Assembly (NCBI GenBank): GCA_937915755.1
Contig: CALGGR010000060.1
Coordinates: forward strand, 1 to 36,689
DNA from: an uncultured Fretibacterium sp.
GTDB lineage: Bacteria; Synergistota; Synergistia; Synergistales; Aminobacteriaceae
Reading direction: 5' to 3'
Length of the DNA: 36,689 nt
Positions 24,677 through 33,553 of the stretch are shown here, piece after piece (the stretch's first letter is position 1; every line of letters begins with the position of its first letter). Below the pieces are notes generated by a model. That model was not told where the DNA came from, made no database searches, and saw only the letters and a list, made by a program, of their open reading frames with translations. The position numbers and the translations under genes are program-made.

Positions 24677-27397
24677 TCATTGTAATAGCTCTAATCCGAA
24701 ATCTTCGCTGTAACGCAATCTCTTCCCTATCAATTCCGCCTCCATATTCTCGTCAAGAACAAGCAACAACTCATTCCTGAGAAGTTTTGCATTCTTCCAT
24801 CTCTTGGGGAGAACATCAAGCTGCTGAATGACCTTCTCAAAGTTGTAATCCTCGCTGAAGAATTGATGGAGTTTAAGACGTTCACTTGCCACGCGCTTCT
24901 CGTCGTTCTCACTCAATTCCGACGTCGTATCGAAGAGCTTTTTTTCTTTCCCATCCAGTTCTGACATCACATCGAAGCTTATATTTCCTGATACTAAGCC
25001 GTAAGAATTTGGGGATTTCTCCTGCAACACCAAGACCTCTATGATCTCTTCAGTATCACGTACTGAAGCCTCAGCATCAGAAGAATTGCCCACATCGTCG
25101 TCCAAGAATTTCGTTATGAGATTCTTACTGCTTTGGTCGAGCATGTTGGAATGTATGCAATATTTCTCGGCCTTATATTGTTTCTCTTCTATCTTCTTAC
25201 AATATTCAGTATAGGCTTCATTTTGTTCAGAAACTTCAGGGTCTGCGTAAACTTTGCTCACAAGCTCCGGAATATCCGACGGCACAACGAGAACATCAGG
25301 CAAATATTTCTGCGTCCTCTGTAGTATCCATTCATCATAAATTGAACGCTTAGGTTCAGAAGGCCTCAAAACAGCTAATACAGGTTTCTCACAACTTGTA
25401 GGGCGCTTACGGTCATGTCTGTGCAGCCTTCCCGAACGTTGCAAGAGCAAGTCCATTGGGCACAACTCAGTTACCATAGTGTCAAAATCCAAGTCCAATG
25501 ACTGCTCGATGACCTGAGTTCCAACGACTATTAGCTTATCGCGGGTATCAGGTGTTGAATTTTTGCCGACGTCTCTAAGCAGCTTTTTCTCAATTTCCGC
25601 TCTGTCAGTGGCTATAAATCTGCTGTGGAAGCAGACAATCCTAAAATCTTTGAGTTCGGATTTGAGCATTCTGGAAAGTTCCTGAGCATACGCAACAGTA
25701 TTCACGATTATTGCCACGCAGCCTCCATCGTCTAACTTACCCCGTAAATAACCTACTAAATCTCCCTCATCGATGCTCTCAACTAAAATCCTTTTGTCCG
25801 CTCTATCACATGAAAGAGGAATACGCGTAACCTTGCCGTCAATCGCAGAAGTAAGGACAGGATATGCCAAAGTATCGTCATCATCGCATTCGATTTTACC
25901 GGGTTTGTTCATGTAGGCTCTGATTAGCTCGTTTCTCCTGCGCGGAGGCAATGTAGCAGAAAGGACTATAACAGGAACTCCATAAGCTCCCATCCATGTG
26001 AGAGTACGATCGAGGTACACATTCATGTAGGAGTCATATGCGTGGCACTCGTCAAGAATAACGACCTTTCCCGAAAGTCCCAGGTGGCGAAGCATGACAT
26101 GTTTTTGCTTCAGAGAGGCCAATAGGAATTGGTCAATAGTAGCGATAACAAAATCAGCTAACAATGCCTGCTTACGTCCTTCAAACCATTCATGAACGAT
26201 GATATTCTTACTATTATTCTCATCGTCCTCTTTGGAGTCAGGACTTATTTCCGAAGCCTTACCGTGAAACATGGCTTTGTATTCTTCGTTTAGCTCCGTC
26301 ATACCGTGAGCGAGCCTTATAGAGTGAAGCTCCGAATCGCACTTCGATGCCCAGTCTTTTATGCGCCCAAAAATCCCATTAGCTGTAGCTTGAGTGGGAA
26401 GTCCGAAATAAATCCCCCCTGAGCCTGTCCTGTCTATCAATATTTCTGCCGCCGACAGAGCTGCTTCAGTCTTTCCGAGTCCCATGGGAGCTTCGAGAAT
26501 ATATAAGCCTGAACAGGGATTCTGCGAAACGATCTCCATAACCTGACGTTGCATTGAATTTGAATCAAAGCCAAATTTTTCTGCAAATATTTCCGGCGAA
26601 TCACAGCAATCCTCTATCTCTAAGATTTTGGGTAAACCAAGACGATCCCAGACAACCTTAACACGCTGCTTACAGTCTACCGTGTCAATAGTTTCGCCTA
26701 TGTTGATATAAGGGCAATAATACGTGTTGCTTGCCACCCAGTCGGCCATAATAAGAAGACCTGTCAAGATCATCTGAGCTTTTACGTTGGGTTTGGGGAG
26801 AGTTTCGAGGGTGAAGCCTGTTTTTTCGAGTGAATAGGAAATCCAGTCAGTCCAAAGTTCACGCCATAATTTTTCCTGAGCTTTCCTGTCAGTCTTGTTT
26901 TCCCCGAAGTAGTTCCTGCGATACAAATCAAGTTGTTCATCAGGCCTGCTTAAATCAACTCTGCCGTGATGAAATCCAATTATAACTGAAATTTCTCTTG
27001 GGATTTTGTTGATTTCTTGAAGTATAGTATAGCCAGCTATTTTGTGCGGGGATTTTGAAGCGTCCCTAAACTTTCCAGATATATCTAAGCCCAGACTGTA
27101 CATATAATCTGCATGGTTCTCGATATTCTTTGCTATCATGTTCTGAAACGAGGGCGTAATTTTCCCTGTATCATGCAACAAAGCTATAAGCTCGCAAAAT
27201 CTTTTGACATCTTGATGTGAGTCAATCAGCGGCATGTTCTTCAATAATTCGTTTCTGACATGATCCGGAAGCCAAGAGCTGAAAAGTTTCTGCATAATTC
27301 CAGCTGTATCACTAGCATGAATCACCAAAGGCAGCCATTTCGATTTATCCATACGGTCGCTTTTCGCTGCCAACGCATTCATAAGGTCATGATTCAT
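24677..27397 (-). CDS. cas3: Cas3 HD nuclease-helicase
   Basis: This 906-residue Cas3 has HD-domain motifs H27, LIALLHDTGK (HD at 75-76) and IIGFHHGR. Superfamily 2 helicase motifs follow: APMGLGKTEAAL, DECHAYDSYM, VLSATLPPRRR, VGTQVIEQSLDLDFD and LLQRSGRLHRHDR. It unwinds and degrades target DNA after Cascade recognition. All catalytic motifs look intact. GGAGGACACGCAAT precedes the ATG. It is the first gene of the cas operon, which then runs uninterrupted to 18231. Confidence 0.98.
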   Translation of the reverse strand: MNHDLMNALAAKSDRMDKSKWLPLVIHASDTAGIMQKLFSSWLPDHVRNELLKNMPLIDSHQDVKRFCELIALLHDTGKITPSFQNMIAKNIENHADYMYSLGLDISGKFRDASKSPHKIAGYTILQEINKIPREISVIIGFHHGRVDLSRPDEQLDLYRRNYFGENKTDRKAQEKLWRELWTDWISYSLEKTGFTLETLPKPNVKAQMILTGLLIMADWVASNTYYCPYINIGETIDTVDCKQRVKVVWDRLGLPKILEIEDCCDSPEIFAEKFGFDSNSMQRQVMEIVSQNPCSGLYILEAPMGLGKTEAALSAAEILIDRTGSGGIYFGLPTQATANGIFGRIKDWASKCDSELHSIRLAHGMTELNEEYKAMFHGKASEISPDSKEDDENNSKNIIVHEWFEGRKQALLADFVIATIDQFLLASLKQKHVMLRHLGLSGKVVILDECHAYDSYMNVYLDRTLTWMGAYGVPVIVLSATLPPRRRNELIRAYMNKPGKIECDDDDTLAYPVLTSAIDGKVTRIPLSCDRADKRILVESIDEGDLVGYLRGKLDDGGCVAIIVNTVAYAQELSRMLKSELKDFRIVCFHSRFIATDRAEIEKKLLRDVGKNSTPDTRDKLIVVGTQVIEQSLDLDFDTMVTELCPMDLLLQRSGRLHRHDRKRPTSCEKPVLAVLRPSEPKRSIYDEWILQRTQKYLPDVLVVPSDIPELVSKVYADPEVSEQNEAYTEYCKKIEEKQYKAEKYCIHSNMLDQSSKNLITKFLDDDVGNSSDAEASVRDTEEIIEVLVLQEKSPNSYGLVSGNISFDVMSELDGKEKKLFDTTSELSENDEKRVASERLKLHQFFSEDYNFEKVIQQLDVLPKRWKNAKLLRNELLLVLDENMEAELIGKRLRYSEDFGLELLQ

Positions 27398-27561
27398 ATT
27401 GCGTGTCCTCCAGCGAAATAATATTTTCGTTGAAACCTCTATATTCGGTTGTCAAGTCACTTCTTACTTCATTCACTGTCATGTTCTTAAATCTAGAACT
27501 ATATGATCCAGTAAACTCTTGTTACCTTATAAAGTGCAAATCTTTGGAATTTGAAAAAAAA

Positions 27562-27590
27562 ATTATATCACAGTGCAATGGGCGTATTAG
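27562..27590 (-). promoter_or_regulatory. Possible cas operon promoter in the cas3 upstream gap
   Basis: A perfect TATAAT lies at 27562-27567 on the minus strand, 165 bp from the cas3 start, but the element 17 bp upstream (CTAATA) is poor. The remaining gap 27398-27561 is AT-rich and holds no gene I can see. The mobile segment to the right may end in this gap. Confidence 0.3.
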
Positions 27591-27994
27591 TTCGATACGA
27601 TTTTCTTCCCTTTTCCGCGAATGGCCTCTGCCTTCGTAAGATCATAGATGATCATTTTTTCGCTCTCAACATATTCACCCGGAACACGCACCCCCTTCTG
27701 TCCGAGTATAAGCCCTCCGAGATCAATCAGGTCATGAAGAAGCCGCCTCTCATTCCAGCGGACGAAGCTTGCGTTTTTAGCCTCAGGATCACGCACGAAA
27801 GCCTTCGCATCGGGGTCTCCTTTTTCTCCAGGAGTTATGGCAAATCGTTTGTTCTCGCGATCCAGATATACTTCAGCATACAGCGGGTATCCCAGCAATT
27901 TTACAGACGAAGTAGAAAATGCCATTCCATAGCGAGTGAATGACACAAAAACATCATCAAATGCTGTAAATCGATACCGTTCAAATCCTTGCAA
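27587..27994 (-). CDS. Small protein linked to the recombinase operon
   Basis: This 135-residue soluble protein has a pattern FTRYGMAFSTSSVKLLGYPLYAEVYLD followed by an about 70-residue part ending VPGEYVESEKMIIYDLTKAE. I recall similar small proteins next to integrase genes in gut Firmicutes mobile elements but no function. It starts 8 bp after the stop of the last recombinase gene and is probably co-transcribed. A broken relative (AIGYPEYFYFLFTPEER) lies at 33914-34110 on the other strand, which supports membership of a mobile-element family. Confidence 0.6.
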   Translation of the reverse strand: MQGFERYRFTAFDDVFVSFTRYGMAFSTSSVKLLGYPLYAEVYLDRENKRFAITPGEKGDPDAKAFVRDPEAKNASFVRWNERRLLHDLIDLGGLILGQKGVRVPGEYVESEKMIIYDLTKAEAIRGKGKKIVSN

Positions 27995-28001
27995 CTTAAT
28001 C

Positions 28002-29156
28002 TTACCTCCGCGTTATTTCCGTCATTGTTTCCCTGAGCATAGATCCGTAATGCGCGTCCATCATCTGCACCAGTTGTCTGGCATCTCCTTCAACGGGATA
28101 AATGTATTTCACTGTTGTACTGACATCCGCGTGTCCAAGAACATGCTGTACACCCATTATATAACCCATCTCCGCACCAAAGCTGGCGAATGTCCTTCTG
28201 AGTGCATGGCAGGTTACTGCAGGACAAGATGTATCCCGCATTATATCTCTGAATTTCTCTCGGATATCATTTTGAGACAGCGGTTTCCCATCTGCTCTGG
28301 AAAACACAAGATCCAATTCATTAACGTAATTCGGTATCATGGCCCTGAGCTTCTGCTGACGTGCCAGAGCAATGTTGATGATTCTCTTTGTCCAGTCAGG
28401 AATCGGAAAGGTTCGGTTTCTTCGGTTTTTCGTAGGGCAGACACTTTTTCTGTCCGCAGAAAGCTGCTGAGACACTGTGATTTCCCGCCGGCAATTATCG
28501 ATCTGCTTCCAGCTGAGTCCCAGAGCCTCACTGGTTCTCATTCCGGTTCCGAGCATGAGTGCATACACCGGCATATATGGATGTTCCTTCTCAGTGATGA
28601 GGAGCTTCTTGATTTGATCATCATTTAAAATCGGCTGATCCTGAATAACATTTTCGATTTTTCGTAGCTCTCGGCAAGGATTTGTAACAAGCCTTTTGTT
28701 ACGAATGCCATATTCAAGAGCGGCGTTAAGAAAACTGAGGGCCAATTTTATCCTTCGCGTTGAAAAATTGCAGTCATCGAGTTCAAGAATCCAGTCTTCC
28801 AAGTCATCAGAATCAAGCTCACCGGCTTCTTCGTCTCCTATAAACTGCAGAATGTCGCTTCGGATTCTTCTCTGCAGGTCATCAATTCGACTCTGTGATA
28901 CCGATGTATCCTTATATTCCAGCCATTCTTCCATGAGCTGCGTCACTGTGATTGCTTCTTTCTTGAGGCCTAGTTCTTCATCACTGTAGCAACGGGATCG
29001 TTCTATGTCTTCAAGAATCTCTTCAGCAGTTTTTCCTGTATATTCGCGCTGAATCTGACTCCCTGTACGCCAGTCTCTTCCCGTAGTAAGCTTCAAGGAA
29101 AGTGAGCCATTCTTCTTGCTGAGCGTTCTGTATTTTCCCTCAACAAATACTTTCAT
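28002..29156 (-). CDS. Tyrosine recombinase 4 of the quartet (catalytically complete, Arm domain)
   Basis: This 384-residue integrase has an N-terminal Arm-type domain (about 1-58), a core-binding SAM-like domain (about 70-160) and a catalytic domain. The catalytic set is complete: Arg in GTGMRTSEALGL, Lys in PTKNRRNRTFPIP, His and Arg in CHALRRTFASFG, His in VLGHADVS and Tyr in TVKYIYP. It resembles Tn916/phage-type integrases of Firmicutes. Its start overlaps the previous recombinase by 4 bp. Confidence 0.93.
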   Translation of the reverse strand: MKVFVEGKYRTLSKKNGSLSLKLTTGRDWRTGSQIQREYTGKTAEEILEDIERSRCYSDEELGLKKEAITVTQLMEEWLEYKDTSVSQSRIDDLQRRIRSDILQFIGDEEAGELDSDDLEDWILELDDCNFSTRRIKLALSFLNAALEYGIRNKRLVTNPCRELRKIENVIQDQPILNDDQIKKLLITEKEHPYMPVYALMLGTGMRTSEALGLSWKQIDNCRREITVSQQLSADRKSVCPTKNRRNRTFPIPDWTKRIINIALARQQKLRAMIPNYVNELDLVFSRADGKPLSQNDIREKFRDIMRDTSCPAVTCHALRRTFASFGAEMGYIMGVQHVLGHADVSTTVKYIYPVEGDARQLVQMMDAHYGSMLRETMTEITRR

Positions 29157-30094
29157 GCCTCATCACCATCCCTCATAATCTTTTCATAGTAATCGCCGTA
29201 TGCTTTTTCCGCCTCTGTAAGGTCATCAAGCGCGGAATAATACCTGTCAAGAATATCTTCCTTCAGGTAGCCCTGGTATCGCATTAGTGTTTTTGGGTTC
29301 GCCCCTGCTCTGATAGCGCGAATCCCATAGCTGTACGAAATGTCCACCGGCTTAAGGTGATAGAGTCCTGTCTCCTGGCAGATTTCTCTCCACTGCTTGC
29401 CGAAGCATTGACCTAGGAACTTATTTTTGGGTGAGGTAAAGACTAGGCCCTGAGGATTCTTTTTCATTTGCCTGTCTTTGTTGTCTTGACGGATAAGTGC
29501 AAGGCGGAAAAGTTCTCTGCTTTCTGTGGAAAGGGGAATCATTCTGACGCTTTTTGACGGTAATTCTACCAGTCCTTTTTCCCTTATAAGTTTGTGTGTA
29601 AGTTCGAGGGCTCCTATACGCTTAAGCAATGATTCTCTGCGTACTGCTGCGAGTTCCTGCCACTGGATCCCTGTGCTTATCATGAGAAGGAAAAGCTCTG
29701 GATTGTCTTTTTTCTTTGCGGCTTGAATCAGCTTGCGCTCTTGTTCATCAGTGAGCTGAAACAGCGGACGATGAACGGTGGGGTAACCTTTAAACTTATC
29801 CATGGGATTGATATCGATGAGTCTGTCTTTCTTTGCCTCATGAAAGAGTTTTCTCAGAACCCCAATGGCGGTGGCAATTTGTTCGTTGCTTATGCCATCT
29901 TTCCTGAGCTTTGTCTTCCATTCTTCGAGCTCATCAACCGTAATGCGGTCAAGAACTTTGCTTCCCAGCTCGCACTGAATCATTTTCATGTACTCATACC
30001 TGACGTTTTCGCGTTTTTTGTAGTATGCGAAAATTCGGTCGCATGCTATATCCCAGTAGTTTGCCAAGGTGATATATTTTGTGATGGTCAGCAT
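29153..30094 (-). CDS. Tyrosine recombinase 3 of the quartet, catalytic residues degenerate
   Basis: The overall two-domain layout of a tyrosine recombinase is kept (313 residues). Box I reads STGIQWQELAAVR where an Arg is expected at the Gln. The HxxR box is replaced (VDISYSYGIRAIRAGANPKT). The later GH is GY (RYQGYLKEDI), although LDRYY keeps the Tyr position and PSKSVRMIPL keeps the Lys. By these residues it should not cut DNA alone; a structural or regulatory role in a multi-recombinase complex is inferred. The ATG at 30094 was chosen (GGGGGG upstream) over a TTG at 30109. Confidence 0.85.
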   Translation of the reverse strand: MLTITKYITLANYWDIACDRIFAYYKKRENVRYEYMKMIQCELGSKVLDRITVDELEEWKTKLRKDGISNEQIATAIGVLRKLFHEAKKDRLIDINPMDKFKGYPTVHRPLFQLTDEQERKLIQAAKKKDNPELFLLMISTGIQWQELAAVRRESLLKRIGALELTHKLIREKGLVELPSKSVRMIPLSTESRELFRLALIRQDNKDRQMKKNPQGLVFTSPKNKFLGQCFGKQWREICQETGLYHLKPVDISYSYGIRAIRAGANPKTLMRYQGYLKEDILDRYYSALDDLTEAEKAYGDYYEKIMRDGDEA

Positions 30095-31044
30095 GCTGCA
30101 TCCCCCCAAGCCTGAAGAATATAGGCCATGAATTTCTGGTCCATAGCTTTTGCCAGCGCGATGAGTTCATGTTCGGAGGCAACGGGGTATCTTCGTGTAG
30201 TTCTGGTACCTCTATGTCCAAGATAGTCCCGCAAATTCAGGAGATCCTTCGTCGTATAGAGTATGGTTGTTGCTGCTGTGTGCCTGAGGCCGTGTGGAGT
30301 AACATCTTCTCTTCCTATGGCCTTCATGATTTTGTTGAACTCATAGTAGAACTTCGAGTATATGATCTCAGAGCCATCAGGATTGAGGAAAACGAGGCCA
30401 TTCTCGCTGCCGGTTTTCTTGTGAATTTCCCTAAGAAGCTCTATAGCCTGCTCACACATTTTGGGTTCACGGACGACCTTGTTTTTCGTGTACGGCACAA
30501 ATCGCCGAACCTGTTGACCTAAATCACGGTCATAGTAATGATCCATCTTCTGGCATATCATGATCTTTCTGGTCTCCCAGTTCACACGATCCCAAGTCAA
30601 TCCAAGAGTTTCGCCGATGCGCAACCCAAGATAAAGGGTAAAAAGAATCACAACTCCGTAAGGATGCTCTCCGAACTGATCTTGAAGTCGAAGTATGTCC
30701 TCATCTCGTAACACAGCGATGTCTTTCCGCCATTTTCTTGGAACTGAAACATGGTCGCATGGATTGCACTCAATCTTGAGGTGATTCTCCGCAAAACAGA
30801 AAATCAAGTTCATCACGGAAAATTCCTGCTTAAGACTGGCAATGTGATCTTTCCTGCCTCTGACATATTGGCGTAAGAGTTCCGGAGAGATTTCGTCCAT
30901 TCTTTTCTGACCGAATGTTTTCTTCAGGCTTCCGAAAATAATATTGCGGTATTTAGCCATTGAAGTTTCTTCCACGCTGTTTTGCTTACTCTCAAGCCAT
31001 AGTTCCGCCATATCAAGGAAAGTTGCATTATGTTTTCTTCTCAT
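30088..31044 (-). CDS. Tyrosine recombinase 2 of the quartet (catalytically complete)
   Basis: This 318-residue protein has a core-binding domain (about 1-100) and a catalytic domain with Arg in YLGLRIGETLGLTW, Lys in YTKNKVVRE, His-Arg in PHGLRHTAATT, His in YLGHRGTRT and Tyr in TRRYPVA. It overlaps its neighbours by 4 bp (31041-31044) and 7 bp (30088-30094), so the four recombinases form one translationally coupled set. Confidence 0.92.
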   Translation of the reverse strand: MRRKHNATFLDMAELWLESKQNSVEETSMAKYRNIIFGSLKKTFGQKRMDEISPELLRQYVRGRKDHIASLKQEFSVMNLIFCFAENHLKIECNPCDHVSVPRKWRKDIAVLRDEDILRLQDQFGEHPYGVVILFTLYLGLRIGETLGLTWDRVNWETRKIMICQKMDHYYDRDLGQQVRRFVPYTKNKVVREPKMCEQAIELLREIHKKTGSENGLVFLNPDGSEIIYSKFYYEFNKIMKAIGREDVTPHGLRHTAATTILYTTKDLLNLRDYLGHRGTRTTRRYPVASEHELIALAKAMDQKFMAYILQAWGDAAC

Positions 31045-32525
31045 ACTGGTATCACACCTTCCATATCACGATAGTATCCGCTCAACGAGTCAGCTACAGC
31101 TCCTGAATCCGGCAGAACATCGATATAATGTTCCTCAGTTACGGCCTCGTCCAAGTGCCCAAGCAAGCGAGTTGCGTCAGAAACTACGCCCGTTGCCTTG
31201 TACATCATTGTTGCAGCGGTCGAGCGGAGATTGTGAAGAAAGACGTCTTTGTGCCCCAAGATTTTCCGAAGCCATTCGTTCATGTCGTTTTTGCTTAAAG
31301 GGGAGCCGTTATTGAGACAGAATACGAAATCGTATTTGCCGATTGGAGAGAGGATACCTTGAGTTTTGTCCTGAATTTTGTCGAGTATTTGGAAGGCTAC
31401 TTCCGGCAAATGAAGGACACGTTGCCTGAAGTTTTTTGTGCTGCGGATCATGCGGAGAGAATTTCCGCCGGCGAGTTGGTTTTGTATGTGTACCGTATGG
31501 CTTTCCTTTTTAACTTTGTCCCAGGTGAGACCCAATATTTCGGCTGTCCGAGTACCTGTAACAAGTTTGAATTGAAGAAATGCGTTTTGGACAACCGATG
31601 AGTCCTGCTTCATGATCATCTTTTGTTCAGCTATGGAAATCGCCTGATATTTCCGGAATTTTTTCAGCGAAGCATTACGAGATTCGCCGCCGCAACTTTC
31701 ATCTGAAACTTGCATGGCCATCTCATAAGGGTCTCTGTGAAGAAATTCTGCGCTTGTAAGAGTCTGCTCATGTATTTCGATTCCGCACTGTTCAGAAAGC
31801 TGCTTGAACGCCCAAATATAATGGGAAACGAAATGTAGATTGCCGTCTCTGTTTGCGAAAATCAAGCAGTCCTCCCAGTTGGAATTTTCGGAGGGGAAGA
31901 ACCATTTTTTGCGCTTCATCGCTACTTTTCTGAGAAGCTGCATACTTTCATGAGAGAGGTAAACGATGCGTCGCTCTTTCATTTTTTTGACGCTGAAATG
32001 ATTCTTTTGATTGATTACGCGCTGACAAATTTCTACATAACCCAGATCAAAATGAACATCACGAACGCGTAATGCAATCAACTCTTTCAATTCCAAACTT
32101 TCTCTGAGCAAGATTTCCATGACGACGCTTTCGACATTCTGGCGAATTTTCTGAAGAACGTGGTCCTGAGTCTCTGCAGAAAAGGCCTCCGATCTTTCTA
32201 TTTCTGGTTCTGGGAAAGGCCATGGAGTGCGGTCCTCTATGATTCCTTCGCGATAGGCATATTCACGAATTGCGCGAATTGTGGTCCATTTCTGCATCAG
32301 AGAGGGTTCCCTATTACCACACTTCATTCGCAGATGTTGAATCATTTCGGCAAAATCCTCTTTTGTGAGATCGCGATAAGGACGATTCTCAATATTTTTG
32401 AGAATGACATTGACGTTACTGCGCTTGGCAGCGAGCGTTACTGCTCCAGTTTTCCCCGACTCAATTGCTCTGAGAAAACCCTTATAGACCATCTCAAGAT
32501 CGAAATAACTCTTTGCAGTAATCAT
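31041..32525 (-). CDS. Tyrosine recombinase 1 of the quartet, with two catalytic-type domains
   Basis: At 494 residues this is much longer than usual. After a SAM-like domain (about 1-110), a first catalytic-like region (about 130-280: ESLELKELIALRVRDVHFD) has lost box I Arg and a clear HxxR. A second region (about 300-494) is complete: TGTRTAEILGLTW, RSTKNFRQRVLHL, LHNLRSTAATMM, LLGHLDEAV and EEHYID. This suggests an internal duplication with one dead copy. CGGAGGT precedes the ATG and a strong promoter lies at 32575-32603. The first 75 codons and the upstream region are repeated at 34095-34541. Confidence 0.85.
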   Translation of the reverse strand: MITAKSYFDLEMVYKGFLRAIESGKTGAVTLAAKRSNVNVILKNIENRPYRDLTKEDFAEMIQHLRMKCGNREPSLMQKWTTIRAIREYAYREGIIEDRTPWPFPEPEIERSEAFSAETQDHVLQKIRQNVESVVMEILLRESLELKELIALRVRDVHFDLGYVEICQRVINQKNHFSVKKMKERRIVYLSHESMQLLRKVAMKRKKWFFPSENSNWEDCLIFANRDGNLHFVSHYIWAFKQLSEQCGIEIHEQTLTSAEFLHRDPYEMAMQVSDESCGGESRNASLKKFRKYQAISIAEQKMIMKQDSSVVQNAFLQFKLVTGTRTAEILGLTWDKVKKESHTVHIQNQLAGGNSLRMIRSTKNFRQRVLHLPEVAFQILDKIQDKTQGILSPIGKYDFVFCLNNGSPLSKNDMNEWLRKILGHKDVFLHNLRSTAATMMYKATGVVSDATRLLGHLDEAVTEEHYIDVLPDSGAVADSLSGYYRDMEGVIPV

Positions 32526-32574
32526 GATAACCTCCGTTCAATATTTGTTGAAGCATTTGTTGCTCTTGAGGAGT

Positions 32575-32603
32575 ATTATACATGATACTTTTGCTTTTGT
32601 TAA
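32575..32603 (-). promoter_or_regulatory. Promoter of the recombinase operon
   Basis: On the minus strand TTAACA (32598-32603) and TATAAT (32575-32580) are 17 bp apart, 50 bp upstream of the first recombinase start. The same promoter occurs in the repeat copy at 34366-34394. Confidence 0.8.
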
Positions 32604-32631
32604 GCTATTTTTTCAGTTTTTGTTTTATATA

Positions 32632-32749
32632 TAAATTATTTAGGCTTTTTTCTATCATTTCAATAACATCTGAAATATTCAATTTTATTTTGTTTCATAT
32701 ACGCTCAATGATTTTAAGCGCTACATATTCATCCCGCCCCATTTTAGCC
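32632..32749 (-). pseudogene. Truncated, frameshifted copy of the XRE-type repressor gene
   Basis: This is the C-terminal about 40 codons of the gene found intact at 34427-34645. The 5' part is missing from 32750 onward, and a one-T deletion in the T-run (about 32646) shifts the end of the frame. No start codon remains. Confidence 0.8.
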
Positions 32750-32862
32750 TAGCGTAATGGCTGGAGCAGGCTGACCTATGCCACAAGATTTTAATACGGT
32801 TTTGATGCTGGCTGTCAGGCTGACAGACCCTTGCTTCTGATGGCAAAAGTCCAACTTTATAT

Positions 32863-32890
32863 TTGAAATGTGCATACAAATGTGTATACT
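32863..32890 (+). promoter_or_regulatory. Promoter with direct-repeat operator for the RelB-like gene
   Basis: TTGAAA (32863-32868) and TATACT (32885-32890) are 16 bp apart. Two copies of TGTG(C/T)ATAC, 12 bp apart (32869-32877 and 32881-32889), fill the spacer and -10, a plausible autorepression site for a ribbon-helix-helix antitoxin. A near-perfect inverted repeat (CTGTCAGGCTGACAG) lies just upstream at about 32811-32825. Confidence 0.65.
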
Positions 32891-32920
32891 AAAGGCACTT
32901 TCAATCATGGGGGCAAGGAC

Positions 32921-33553
32921 ATGGCAGATAAGAAGACGGTGAAATTCACCATGAGGATGGATCCGGAAAAGAAGCAGGAGATGGAAGAATTCTTCGACGA
33001 CCTAGGGCTCTCCTTGGCATACGGTATCAGCCTGTTCTTTGAGCAGTGTATCATGCTGGCGGGACTTCCTTTCGAGGTCAAGCGGAAGGACAATACGATG
33101 CCAACCGTAGAGGAGCTGGCCAAGCGGGAAGCTCCTGCGCTGAAGACGACTCTCTTTTCCATGCGGATGGATCCTTACAAGAAGGCGCAGGTGGAGTACA
33201 CATTCGAGGAACTGGGTATCAAAGCCTCGGACGCCGTGAATATGTACTTTGAAGCCTGCCTGCATGAATGGGGCATTCCTTTCCGTGTGGGCTATCCGAA
33301 ACCGAACGCGGAGACGCTGGCCGCAATGCAGGAGGGGGAAGATATCCTCGCGGGCAAAGTAGAAACGGTCGACTACAATACGGTAGAGGAACTGATGGCC
33401 GCGTGGGAATCCGGCGCCTTTGAGAGGGATCGTGACATGCCCACAGGTTACGGTTCTGCTGAAGTGTACAGGACGGCAAAGAAGCTGGAGGCGGAGTTGA
33501 TCCGGCGGGAAATGCAGCAGGAAGCCGGAGGAAAAGAGGAGAATAAAGTTTAG
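32921..33553 (+). CDS. Tandem RelB/DinJ-type antitoxin-like protein, no toxin partner
   Basis: This 210-residue protein holds two RelB/DinJ-like ribbon-helix-helix units: KKTVKFTMRMDPEKKQEMEEFFDDLGLSL at the start and KTTLFSMRMDPYKKAQVEYTFEELGIKAS at about 75-105. Each is followed by a similar FFEQCIMLAGLPFEV / YFEACLHEWGIPFRV block. A standard DinJ is about 85 residues, so this is a duplication within one chain plus a C-terminal tail of about 65 residues. The start at 32921 has GGGGGCAAGGAC upstream; an earlier in-frame ATG (32870) lies within the promoter. No YafQ/RelE toxin follows, so it may be an orphan. The gene is more GC-rich than the recombinases. Confidence 0.8.
   Translation: MADKKTVKFTMRMDPEKKQEMEEFFDDLGLSLAYGISLFFEQCIMLAGLPFEVKRKDNTMPTVEELAKREAPALKTTLFSMRMDPYKKAQVEYTFEELGIKASDAVNMYFEACLHEWGIPFRVGYPKPNAETLAAMQEGEDILAGKVETVDYNTVEELMAAWESGAFERDRDMPTGYGSAEVYRTAKKLEAELIRREMQQEAGGKEENKV

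Larger units (their letters stand above)
32305..32749 (-). repeat. Direct repeat copy A (recombinase 5' end, promoter, repressor 3' part)
   Basis: About 445 bp is nearly identical, in the same orientation, to 34095-34541. Differences include a one-T indel in the T-run near 32646 and substitutions near 32680. The copy ends sharply at 32749 inside the repressor-like gene. Confidence 0.9.

Noticed and set aside
27587..27994. Small protein as an accessory cas gene
   Set aside because: It belongs with the recombinase operon by spacing (8 bp) and has a relative in the mobile patch at 33914-34110. The cas3 start is 190 bp away with its own ribosome binding site.
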